Assembly (NCBI GenBank): GCA_046302815.1
Contig: JBKCHO010000063.1
Coordinates: 1 to 28,247 of the forward strand
DNA: 28,247 nt
DNA from: JALRAP01 sp046302815
GTDB taxonomy: Bacteria > Bacteroidota > Bacteroidia > AKYH767-A > OLB10
Reading direction: 5' to 3'
A program made the position numbers and the translations under genes. Positions 1-6,702 of this stretch are shown one piece after another. The stretch's first letter is position 1; each line of letters starts with the position of its first letter. The notes beneath the pieces are model-generated. The model was not told the origin of the DNA, made no database searches, and saw only the letters and a list, made by a program, of their open reading frames with translations.

Positions 1-572
1 CCAAATACGCCTTCCGTAATGACCAATATGGCTCCGCCTGTTTCGTTGGCGATTTTTGTAGCACGGGTGAGTTGCTTTTCTAAATTTTGGATGTCATTGT
101 GTGGATAAACGAAACGCTTTCCCATGTGTAAGCGAACACCATCAATTATACAGGCATGGGATTCGGAATCGTAAAAGATTACATCATGTCGATCCACCAA
201 GCAATCGATGGCGCTTACCATTCCTTGATATCCATAATTGAGTAGGATGGAAGCATCTTTTCCTTCAAATGCGGCCAAATCTCTTTCCAATTTCTCATGT
301 TGGTCGCTATTGCCCGACATCATTCTTGCACCCATTGGAAGTGCGAAACCGAACTCTGCAGCGGCATCAGCATCAGTCTCTCTAACATCTGGGTGGTTTG
401 CCAAACCGAGATAGTTGTTAAGACTCCAAACTAGACGCTCCTTACCACGGAAAATCATCCTATTTGAAATATCACCTTCGAGCTTTGGAAACATGAAGTA
501 ACCATAGGACTCTTTGGAGTGCATGCCCAGAGGACCGCGATTCTTCAGAAGCTTATCAAATAAATCTGTCAT
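1..572 (-). CDS. Serine palmitoyltransferase / AONS-family PLP enzyme, N-terminal part (cut by window edge)
   Basis: About 190 residues are visible, starting at the ATG whose complement is at 570-572 (MTDLFDKLLKNRGPLG). The family is the alpha-oxoamine synthases, PLP enzymes that condense an amino acid with an acyl-CoA. Bacteroidota members with this N-terminus are usually serine palmitoyltransferases, the first step of sphingolipid synthesis. Visible hallmarks are WSLNNYLGLANHPDVR near residue 50, the MGARMMSG turn near residue 83, and SHACIIDGVRLHMGKR near residue 140, which belongs to the PLP-binding half. The PLP lysine lies beyond the window edge. The reading frame is open to position 1. 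It is divergent from bamD across 188 bp. A plain 2-amino-3-ketobutyrate CoA ligase or biotin synthase homologue is less likely, but the C-terminal half would be needed to exclude it. Confidence 0.85.
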   Translation of the reverse strand, partial: MTDLFDKLLKNRGPLGMHSKESYGYFMFPKLEGDISNRMIFRGKERLVWSLNNYLGLANHPDVRETDADAAAEFGFALPMGARMMSGNSDQHEKLERDLAAFEGKDASILLNYGYQGMVSAIDCLVDRHDVIFYDSESHACIIDGVRLHMGKRFVYPHNDIQNLEKQLTRATKIANETGGAILVITEGVF

Positions 573-691
573 CAACAGACAAGTAGTGTTAGCGAATTTG
601 AGGCGAAAGGTCGGCAGGATTTTCTTTTGTGAAACATGTCGACTCACAATGTTTTCAACAACCATTTGTTAATGACGCTTTTGCGCGAATG

Positions 692-720
692 TTTCACATC
701 GCAACATATCAGATGTGAAA
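692..720. promoter_or_regulatory. Perfect 9-bp inverted repeat upstream of bamD (operator candidate)
   Basis: TTTCACATC at 692-700 and GATGTGAAA at 712-720 are exact inverted copies separated by 11 bp. The repeat lies just upstream of where a -33 element for the bamD promoter would fall, in the region between two divergent genes. A further TGTGAAA half-site occurs at 629-635. The size and symmetry suit a dimeric transcription factor, but the factor is unknown. A hairpin in a transcript reading toward the left gene is the alternative. Confidence 0.45.
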
Positions 721-748
721 AAAGCGGAAATCTGAATTATCCAATTGG

Positions 749-756
749 TAACTTTG
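749..756 (+). promoter_or_regulatory. bamD promoter -7 box (TAACTTTG)
   Basis: TAACTTTG matches the Bacteroidota -7 consensus TAnnTTTG exactly. No clear TTTG -33 element lies 19-21 bp upstream. The box ends only 4 bp before the bamD ATG, so transcription would start at or next to the start codon. Confidence 0.5.
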
Positions 757-760
757 TAGG

Positions 761-1570
761 ATGATGAAAAACTCCAGGGCACTGTTATTAATTCTCATGT
801 TATCAGTCGTACTTGCTTCCTGCAGTAAGTTTTCCAGGATCAAGAAAAGTCAAGACATGGAGGCCAAATACAAAGCGGCCGTAGAATACTACGAAAAGAA
901 AAACTACTACCAAGCATTAATACTATTCGAAGAGCTTGTAAGTGTTTTTCGCGGAACGATTAAAGCAGAAGATGCCTATTATTATTATAGTATGTGCTAT
1001 TACTATACCGGTGAATATACCATGGCTGCATACCATTTTAATAATTTCAGCCAAACATTTCCTTCTTCTTTGAAATCAGAAGAGGCTGCTTTTTTAAATG
1101 CTTATTGTTATTATTTGGATTCACCAGTCTATTCATTGGATCAAAAAAGCACGCGTGATGCCATAAAACAATTCCAATTATTCATTAATCGATATCCGAA
1201 AAGCAGTAAGGTTGCTGAATCCAATAATTTGATTGATCAATTGCGCGCAAAGTTGGAGCTAAAGGATTTCAGTAACGCAAAACTTTATTTTAAAAGAGAG
1301 CAATACAAGTCTGCCATGATTGCATTTCAAAATGTGATTAAGGCTTTTCCAACAACTTCTTATAAAGAGGAATGTCTCTACTATATAGTGGTATCATCTT
1401 ATGAATACGCAGGAAGAAGTATTTCATCTAGACAGGCGGAGCGTTATAAAATCACCATTGAAAACCATTTGAAGCTTGTCGATGCTTTCCCGAATGGACG
1501 GTTTTTGAAGGAGTCAGAAGAAATCTATCAAAACTGCCTTAAACAGCTTCAAAAATTGGGAGTATCCTAA
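761..1570 (+). CDS. bamD: Outer membrane assembly lipoprotein BamD
   Basis: The 269-residue protein has a lipoprotein signal peptide: charged start, hydrophobic stretch at residues 7-18, lipobox LASC with the acylated Cys at 21. The rest is helical, Tyr-rich TPR-like sequence (AAVEYYEKKNYYQALILFEE near 40; AAYHFNNFSQTFPSS near 90; a third repeat near 185). BamD is the periplasm-facing lipoprotein that works with BamA to insert beta-barrel proteins in the outer membrane. Length and repeat layout fit the family. It is the first gene of the run bamD-rpoZ-coaBC-porD-recN. Two ATG codons in a row (761 and 764) are both possible starts. A TAnnTTTG box ends 4 bp upstream, which suggests a very short or absent leader. 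Confidence 0.9.
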   Translation: MMKNSRALLLILMLSVVLASCSKFSRIKKSQDMEAKYKAAVEYYEKKNYYQALILFEELVSVFRGTIKAEDAYYYYSMCYYYTGEYTMAAYHFNNFSQTFPSSLKSEEAAFLNAYCYYLDSPVYSLDQKSTRDAIKQFQLFINRYPKSSKVAESNNLIDQLRAKLELKDFSNAKLYFKREQYKSAMIAFQNVIKAFPTTSYKEECLYYIVVSSYEYAGRSISSRQAERYKITIENHLKLVDAFPNGRFLKESEEIYQNCLKQLQKLGVS

Positions 1571-1585
1571 TATCGAATTTTTGAT

Positions 1586-1593
1586 TATTTTTG
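1586..1593 (+). promoter_or_regulatory. rpoZ promoter -7 box (TATTTTTG)
   Basis: TATTTTTG fits TAnnTTTG and sits 24 bp before the rpoZ ATG at 1618, giving a leader of about 20 nt with an AAGG at 1608-1611 as a weak ribosome site. No good -33 element is seen. It would let rpoZ and the genes behind it be transcribed apart from bamD. Confidence 0.4.
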
Positions 1594-1617
1594 CGCTATA
1601 TCATAATAAGGTATATC

Positions 1618-1935
1618 ATGTCCTACAAAAACGCAGCTACAACCACTGTAACCAGAGATCTGATTAAGTACGAAAAAGGTACTGGAAACATTTATGAATC
1701 TTTGGTGGTTATCAGCAAGAGAGCCAACCACATAGCTGCAGAAATGAAGGAAGAACTACAGGGTAAACTGGCTGAATTTTCTAGCAGTACAGACAATTTG
1801 GAGGAAGTTTTCGAAAATAGGGAACAGATCGAAATCTCCAAGTTCTATGAGAGATTGCCTAAGCCAACCCTTATCGCTTTACAGGAATACCTTGACGGTA
1901 AAATCTACCACCGTAATCCTGCTCGCGAACAATAA
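1618..1935 (+). CDS. rpoZ: RNA polymerase omega subunit RpoZ
   Basis: The 105-residue protein starts at the ATG at 1618 (MSYKNAATTTVTRDL). An upstream in-frame TTG at 1591 is rejected because it falls in the promoter box. Omega helps fold and assemble the beta-prime subunit of RNA polymerase. Recognisable parts are TGNIYESLVVISKRANHIA near residues 22-40, the omega core, then EMKEELQGKLAEF and FENREQIEISKFYERLPKP, which are typical of the Bacteroidota form and its C-terminal extension. It lies 47 bp after bamD and 12 bp before the expected coaBC ATG, in the usual order for this phylum. Confidence 0.93.
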   Translation: MSYKNAATTTVTRDLIKYEKGTGNIYESLVVISKRANHIAAEMKEELQGKLAEFSSSTDNLEEVFENREQIEISKFYERLPKPTLIALQEYLDGKIYHRNPAREQ

Positions 1936-1959
1936 TCCTGAATTGACATGCAGCTCGCC

Positions 1960-1962
1960 TGA
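1960..1962 (+). other. coaBC: In-frame TGA at codon 5 of the expected coaBC reading frame
   Basis: An ATG at 1948, 12 bp after rpoZ, opens the frame M-Q-L-A-TGA-K-K-I-L-L-G-V, which continues without a shift into the CoaBC ORF. CoaBC proteins commonly begin M-x-L-x-G-K-K-I-L-L-G-V-T-G-S-I, so the TGA stands where a Gly codon such as GGA is expected, one base away. TGA is the normal stop for several other genes here (porD, recN, fabI, TPR), so a general code change is not supported. Confidence 0.75.
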
Positions 1963-1974
1963 AAGAAAATCCTA

Positions 1975-3159
1975 TTGGGGGTGTCAGGTAGTATTTCAGA
2001 CTACAAGGCTGCTGATCTCACTCGTCTTTTTGTAAAAGAAGGAGTTGATGTTCAGGTTGTTATGACACAGTCAGCAAAGGATTTTGTTACTCCGCTTACT
2101 TTATCTACTCTCTCCGGTAAACCGGTATTGTCTAATTTCAGTAACCCTGAATCAGGTCAATGGAATAATCATGTCGAATTGGGAGCCTGGTGTGATTTGA
2201 TGCTAATAGCTCCTATGTCTGCTCATACAGGTGCCAAACTGGCAAATGGCTATTGTGAGGACCTCCTTTCTGCGATATATCTTTCTGCCAAATGTCCTGT
2301 TTTTCTCGCCCCAGCCATGGATCATGATATGTTTTTGCATCCTTCCACCCAGTCAAATATCGCCGCACTCGCAAGAAACGGAAATATCATCATAGGACCT
2401 GAACATGGGTTTTTAGCTAGTGGATTGACTGGCATTGGTAGGCTTACAGAACCTGTTGATATTTTAGGTTTTATAAGCAATTACTTAAGGTATCAAAACA
2501 GCTGTAAAGGACAAAAAGTATTGGTCAGTGCAGGTCCCACCAGGGAGGCTATTGACCCAGTCAGATATATCTCTAACCATTCATCAGGCAAAATGGGATT
2601 GGCAATAGCCAGAGCGTTTTTGAAAAGAGGAGCCGAAGTTGAATTGGTAGTTGGTCCAGGTGTGGAAATGGAAGAAAGACCCGGATTAAATGTGCACCGT
2701 GTGATCTCAGCAGATGACATGTATGATATATGTACTGCTGTATTTCATAAAGTTCAGATTGCCGTAATGGCTGCCGCCGTTTCTGATTTTAAACCAGCCA
2801 AAGCCCACATTTCAAAAATTAAAAAGTCAGGAAAAGATACCTCGATAGAGCCTTTGGAATTGGTTCAAAACAAGGATATTTTGGCTGAGTTGGGTAGGAA
2901 AAAGCAGCCAGGACAATTACTCGTTGGCTTTGCTTTGGAAACCGATAACGAATTGACCAATGCCATTACCAAGTTTGAATCCAAAAATCTTGACCTTATT
3001 GTGTTAAATTCGCTTCGCGACGATGGAGCGGGATTCGGCACGGATACCAACTTGGTAACTTTGTTGGATAAGTCAAAAATCCCAAACAAGTTGCCATTAA
3101 AGCCCAAAAGTGAAGTTGCTGACGACATTGTTAACTATATAACGGAAAATATTTTCTAA
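1975..3159 (+). CDS. coaBC: Bifunctional CoaBC (phosphopantothenoylcysteine synthetase/decarboxylase), start disrupted
   Basis: CoaB joins phosphopantothenate and cysteine using CTP, and CoaC decarboxylates the product with FMN, two steps of coenzyme A synthesis. The CoaC half shows GVSGSISDYKAADLTR at the start, the catalytic-His region HVELGAWCDLMLIAPMSAHT near residue 67, and the PAMDHDM motif near 113. The CoaB half begins near residue 179 (KVLVSAGPTREAIDPVRYIS, then NHSSGKMG) and has the KIKK Lys region near 283. The open frame begins at a TTG at 1975, an unusual start that drops the first beta strand. The natural ATG at 1948 is separated by a TGA at 1960-1962. Otherwise all motifs are intact. 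A sequence error, a real mutation with weak internal initiation, or read-through could explain it. The stop lies 1 bp before the porD-like gene. Confidence 0.88.
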   Translation: MGVSGSISDYKAADLTRLFVKEGVDVQVVMTQSAKDFVTPLTLSTLSGKPVLSNFSNPESGQWNNHVELGAWCDLMLIAPMSAHTGAKLANGYCEDLLSAIYLSAKCPVFLAPAMDHDMFLHPSTQSNIAALARNGNIIIGPEHGFLASGLTGIGRLTEPVDILGFISNYLRYQNSCKGQKVLVSAGPTREAIDPVRYISNHSSGKMGLAIARAFLKRGAEVELVVGPGVEMEERPGLNVHRVISADDMYDICTAVFHKVQIAVMAAAVSDFKPAKAHISKIKKSGKDTSIEPLELVQNKDILAELGRKKQPGQLLVGFALETDNELTNAITKFESKNLDLIVLNSLRDDGAGFGTDTNLVTLLDKSKIPNKLPLKPKSEVADDIVNYITENIF

Positions 3160-3160
3160 T

Positions 3161-4063
3161 ATGAGGTTTGTTGTTTTTTCCATTTTGTTCATTTTTTGTT
3201 TCCGATTAGTCGGTAAAGCACAGGAGCTGAATTGTAATGTCAGTGTCCTTTCTCCACAAATTCAAAGTACGGACAAGAAGGTTTTTACAACACTTCAAAC
3301 ATCCATATATGAATTCATGAACAACACCCGTTGGACCAACGACCAGTTTTCAAATCAGGAACGCATTGAGTGTAGTATGCAAATCAATATAACGGAACGA
3401 ATTTCCAATGACGAGTTCAAGGCCACAATCCAAATTCAATCGCGCCGACCGGTTTATAAAACATCCTATTTTTCCCCAATACTATCCCTGAATGACGAGA
3501 ATTTTCAGTTCCGATATATTGAGTTCCAAACTTTGGAATTCAATGAAAATTCTACCAATCCAAATTTGACCGCGGTACTTGCATATTACGCTTACATAAT
3601 CATCGGTTTGGACTACGACTCATTTTCTCCATTGGGAGGAACTCCATATTTTCAGAAAGCACAAAGCATTGTATCCAATATGCAGAATAGTCCTGAAAAG
3701 GGTTGGAAAGCTTTTGAAGGCACTCGTAACAGATATTGGTTATCAGAGAATTTGAATAATCCTGTATTCAGACCTGTTCGAAACTTGATGTATAACTACC
3801 ACAGGAAAGGAATGGATATCCTTTCGGATAAAAAAGATGATGCCATCAACATTATGGCTGAAGCCATCGAGGACCTACGGCCGGTTTTCAATGACAAACC
3901 AGGAAATTACCTGATGCAATCCATGTTTTTTGCCAAGTCTGATGAGTTTGTGAATGTATTCGGTAGCGGTTTTCCCGAAACGAAAACCCGTATGATCAAT
4001 ACGCTATCGGAGTTTGACCCCGCCAATGGGACCAAATACCAGGGCATTTTGAATAAAAAATGA
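3161..4063 (+). CDS. porD: PorD-like protein (DUF4835), type IX secretion associated
   Basis: The 300-residue protein has a signal peptide (MRFVVFSILFIFCFRLVGKAQ, cleavage probably after KAQ) and then the DUF4835 pattern: ELNCNVSVLSPQIQSTDKKVF, TRWTNDQF, RIECSMQINITE, and YYAYIIIGLDYDSFSPLGGT near residue 150. The family is restricted to Bacteroidota and is annotated as PorD, needed for type IX secretion in Porphyromonas. I recall that link rather than deriving it from this sequence. The protein should be periplasmic or at the outer membrane. It starts 1 bp after the coaBC stop, so coupled translation is likely, and it precedes recN. The T9SS cargo protein at 22007 agrees with a functional type IX system in the organism. 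Confidence 0.85.
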   Translation: MRFVVFSILFIFCFRLVGKAQELNCNVSVLSPQIQSTDKKVFTTLQTSIYEFMNNTRWTNDQFSNQERIECSMQINITERISNDEFKATIQIQSRRPVYKTSYFSPILSLNDENFQFRYIEFQTLEFNENSTNPNLTAVLAYYAYIIIGLDYDSFSPLGGTPYFQKAQSIVSNMQNSPEKGWKAFEGTRNRYWLSENLNNPVFRPVRNLMYNYHRKGMDILSDKKDDAINIMAEAIEDLRPVFNDKPGNYLMQSMFFAKSDEFVNVFGSGFPETKTRMINTLSEFDPANGTKYQGILNKK

Positions 4064-4088
4064 ACCATATAAATGAACCTGCTTTGTA

Positions 4089-5756
4089 ATGATATCCAGG
4101 ATTCATATATCGAATTACGCAATCATAGATGATTTGGTTCTGACACCTGAACCTGGAATGACCGTTATCACTGGTGAAACAGGGGCGGGCAAGTCCATTC
4201 TTTTGGGCGCATTAGCTATGATTCTTGGCTCTCGAGCCGATACGGGTGTATTATCCGATAAGTCCAGAAAGTGCATAATAGAAGCGGAATTTGATATATC
4301 TGAATTGGGATTGAATTGGTTTTTTGATGAGCATGATTTGGATTATGCTCCAAGTACCTTAATCCGTAGGGAGGTTTCCGCAGAAGGAAAATCAAGGGCT
4401 TTTATAAATGACACCCCAGTTAATTTAGCAGTTTTGAAGGAGCTTGGTTCTAGATTGATTGATATACATTCCCAGCATGAAACGCTTACCATTAACGAAT
4501 CCGAATTCCAAATGTATGTGGTGGATTCCTTATCAGGTAATCTTAAGTCTATAAATACTTTTTCCATAGCCTATCGGGATTTCAGAAAAACGCAGGAGGA
4601 GTTGAGACTGCTTATGGAGCAGAAATCAAAACTAGAATCCGAATATGAGTTCAATCGTTTCCAATTTGATGAGCTAGATTCGGCAAACCTAATGGAGGGC
4701 GAGTTGCAGAACTTGGAAGCTGAGCAGAAAATGCTTGATGGCGCAAGTGACTTAAGAGACGCTATCTCCAAGTCGACTGCTATTTTGAATTCCGAACCAT
4801 TGGACGCGATAGCTGCAATCAATTCCATTATACAAATGTTGGTGCCTCTGGAACAAGTTTATCCATTCGTTTCCGAATGGGTCTCCAGGCTTAGGTCCGT
4901 TGTAATCGAATTGAAGGATATTGTATCGGATATGGAAGGAGGAGGGGATAAAGTGAATTTTGACCCCCAAAGAGCCTCCTATGTAAATGATAGAACCGAC
5001 CTGCTTAACCGTTTACTTCGTAAGCACAGGGTAGATTCCATAGATAAATTGATATCTCTCCGAAATCAGTTGTCATCCTCAGTTTACAGCAAGGATGAGC
5101 TTGAACTTAAAATTTCAGCCACTCGGAAAACCATTGGTAAGATGGAATCTGATCTTCAAAAAAGTGCGCTTGAAATCAGAGAGGCAAGATCCAAAGCAAT
5201 TCCAACTATTCAGAAGAAAGTCGTTAGTCTTCTCAAGGAGGTCGGTATGAAAAACGCCGATTTTGAAATAAGATTGACGGCCTTGGACAATTTTGGGTTT
5301 CGAAATAATGGTAGCGATTCAGTGGAGTTTGTATTCAGTGCCAACAAGGGTTCTGATCTAAAACCATTGCAAAAAGTAGCTTCTGGAGGTGAGTTATCAA
5401 GACTGATGTTGTGCATCAAATCGCTGCTGGCTGAAAAATCCGGTTTACCAACGCTGATTTTTGATGAGATCGATACAGGAGTCTCAGGAGAAATTGCATT
5501 CAGAATAGGATCGCTAATTCGTGAAATGTCGAAAGGCAGACAGATCTTGGTAATCACCCATCTACCACAGATGGCTGCTCATGGAACCGACCATTTTAGG
5601 GTATCAAAATCGACACTGGGACAAAAAACCCAAACTCAAATTACCCGACTTTCCAAGGATGAAAGGGTAGATGAGCTTGCCCGGATGCTGAGCGGTGAAT
5701 TACTTACAGAGGCCGCTAAGGCGAATGCGCGTGAGTTGTTGTCTGTAAACGATTGA
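4089..5756 (+). CDS. recN: DNA repair protein RecN
   Basis: The 555-residue SMC-like ATPase has its Walker A at residues 29-36 (GETGAGKS) following the family start MISRIHISNYAIIDDL, and RREVSAEGKSRAFINDTPV near 90. The centre is charged coiled coil (about 150-390). The ABC signature ASGGELSRL falls near 434 and Walker B LIFDEIDTGVSGE near 456-468, with the switch His in VITHLPQMA. RecN helps bring broken DNA ends together in double-strand break repair. It begins 25 bp after porD and is probably the last gene of the bamD run. Length matches the family, and nothing is missing. Confidence 0.95.
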   Translation: MISRIHISNYAIIDDLVLTPEPGMTVITGETGAGKSILLGALAMILGSRADTGVLSDKSRKCIIEAEFDISELGLNWFFDEHDLDYAPSTLIRREVSAEGKSRAFINDTPVNLAVLKELGSRLIDIHSQHETLTINESEFQMYVVDSLSGNLKSINTFSIAYRDFRKTQEELRLLMEQKSKLESEYEFNRFQFDELDSANLMEGELQNLEAEQKMLDGASDLRDAISKSTAILNSEPLDAIAAINSIIQMLVPLEQVYPFVSEWVSRLRSVVIELKDIVSDMEGGGDKVNFDPQRASYVNDRTDLLNRLLRKHRVDSIDKLISLRNQLSSSVYSKDELELKISATRKTIGKMESDLQKSALEIREARSKAIPTIQKKVVSLLKEVGMKNADFEIRLTALDNFGFRNNGSDSVEFVFSANKGSDLKPLQKVASGGELSRLMLCIKSLLAEKSGLPTLIFDEIDTGVSGEIAFRIGSLIREMSKGRQILVITHLPQMAAHGTDHFRVSKSTLGQKTQTQITRLSKDERVDELARMLSGELLTEAAKANARELLSVND

Positions 5757-5788
5757 TAACCAAAATGTGATGGTCAATTTATTCTTTA

Positions 5789-5796
5789 TATTTTTG
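5789..5796 (+). promoter_or_regulatory. fabI promoter -7 box (TATTTTTG)
   Basis: TATTTTTG matches TAnnTTTG and lies 22 bp before the fabI ATG, leaving a leader of about 20 nt. No convincing -33 TTTG is present at the right distance. It separates fabI from recN transcription. Confidence 0.45.
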
Positions 5797-5818
5797 ACCT
5801 CTAAATAACCTGAACACT

Positions 5819-6631
5819 ATGGCTAATGGATTATTAAAAGGTAAAAAAGGAATCATTTTCGGAGCATTGGATCCAAACTCCATAGCCTGGAAGGTAGCTC
5901 AAAGAGCGCATGAGGAAGGCGCTGTTTTCACCCTTACGAACGCCCCCGTTGCCATGCGCTTAGGCGCCATCAATGAATTGGCAAAGGCAACAGGATCGCA
6001 AGTCATTCCTGCGGACGCAACAGTCAATGAAGATTTGCAAAAGCTCTTTGAATCGTCAATGGATATTCTGGGTGGCAAATTGGACTTCGTTCTGCACTCT
6101 ATTGGTATGTCTCCGAATGTTCGCAAGAGTATTCCATATACCGAAACCAATTACGATTTCTACCATAAGACCCTTGATATTTCTGCTATGTCTTTACATA
6201 GGGTTCTTCATACTGCTATGAAGATGGATGCCATGAATGATTGGGGAAGCGTGGTCGCGCTTACATATATAGCTGCACAACGCGTATTCCCTGACTATAA
6301 CGACATGGCAGATGCCAAGGCATTGCTTGAGTCAATAACAAGATCATTTGGTTATCATTATGGCAAAGCCAAAAAGGTTAGAGTGAATACGATTTCACAA
6401 TCACCTACAAGAACAACTGCCGGAAGCGGTGTTAAGGGCTTTGATGGCTTTTTCACATTTGCAGATAGGATGTCTCCACTTGGTAATGCCTCAGCCGAAA
6501 GCTGTGCCGACTATTGTATTGCCATGTTTTCTGACCTGACCAGAATGGTTACCATGCAAAATTTGTTTCATGATGGGGGATACTCATACACAGGAGTGAG
6601 TCAAGACATCATGGATGGCATATCAGAATGA
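5819..6631 (+). CDS. fabI: Enoyl-[acyl-carrier-protein] reductase FabI
   Basis: FabI reduces trans-2-enoyl-ACP with NADH, the last step of each cycle of fatty acid elongation. The 270-residue protein is a divergent short-chain dehydrogenase: cofactor site GIIFGALDPNSIAWKVA at residues 11-27, D65-A66 in PADATV, the SIGMSP loop near 94-99, and catalytic residues Tyr150, Tyr160 and Lys167 in the FabI spacing Y-x6-K (YNDMADAK). FabI is the target of triclosan, and residues of the usual binding pocket are present, but sensitivity cannot be read off. It stands alone between its own promoter box and a terminator at 6652-6684. Confidence 0.94.
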   Translation: MANGLLKGKKGIIFGALDPNSIAWKVAQRAHEEGAVFTLTNAPVAMRLGAINELAKATGSQVIPADATVNEDLQKLFESSMDILGGKLDFVLHSIGMSPNVRKSIPYTETNYDFYHKTLDISAMSLHRVLHTAMKMDAMNDWGSVVALTYIAAQRVFPDYNDMADAKALLESITRSFGYHYGKAKKVRVNTISQSPTRTTAGSGVKGFDGFFTFADRMSPLGNASAESCADYCIAMFSDLTRMVTMQNLFHDGGYSYTGVSQDIMDGISE

Positions 6632-6651
6632 TATTTTTAGTCATATGAATA

Positions 6652-6684
6652 AAAAAAGGATCGACTGAACATCGATCCTTTTTT
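6652..6684. terminator. Bidirectional terminator between fabI and clpC
   Basis: AAAAAAGGATCGA (6652-6664) pairs perfectly with TCGATCCTTTTTT (6672-6684) around a 7-nt loop. The T tract and A tract make it work in both directions for the convergent fabI and clpC genes, whose stops are 20 bp away on each side. Confidence 0.9.
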
Positions 6685-6702
6685 GTTTGAGGTATTTGAA
6701 GG

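Noticed and set aside
1591..1617. TTG start for rpoZ nine codons upstream
   Set aside because: It lies in the TATTTTTG promoter box and is not in family alignments as I know them.
1960..1962. Selenocysteine or a changed genetic code (UGA as Gly) at the coaBC TGA
   Set aside because: TGA ends porD, recN, fabI, the TPR gene and others here at sensible positions, Gly rather than Sec is expected at this site, and no SECIS-like hairpin was apparent just after it.
5741..5790. Imperfect inverted repeat after recN (ACCA/TGGT) as a terminator
   Set aside because: Only four clean base pairs and no T tract.
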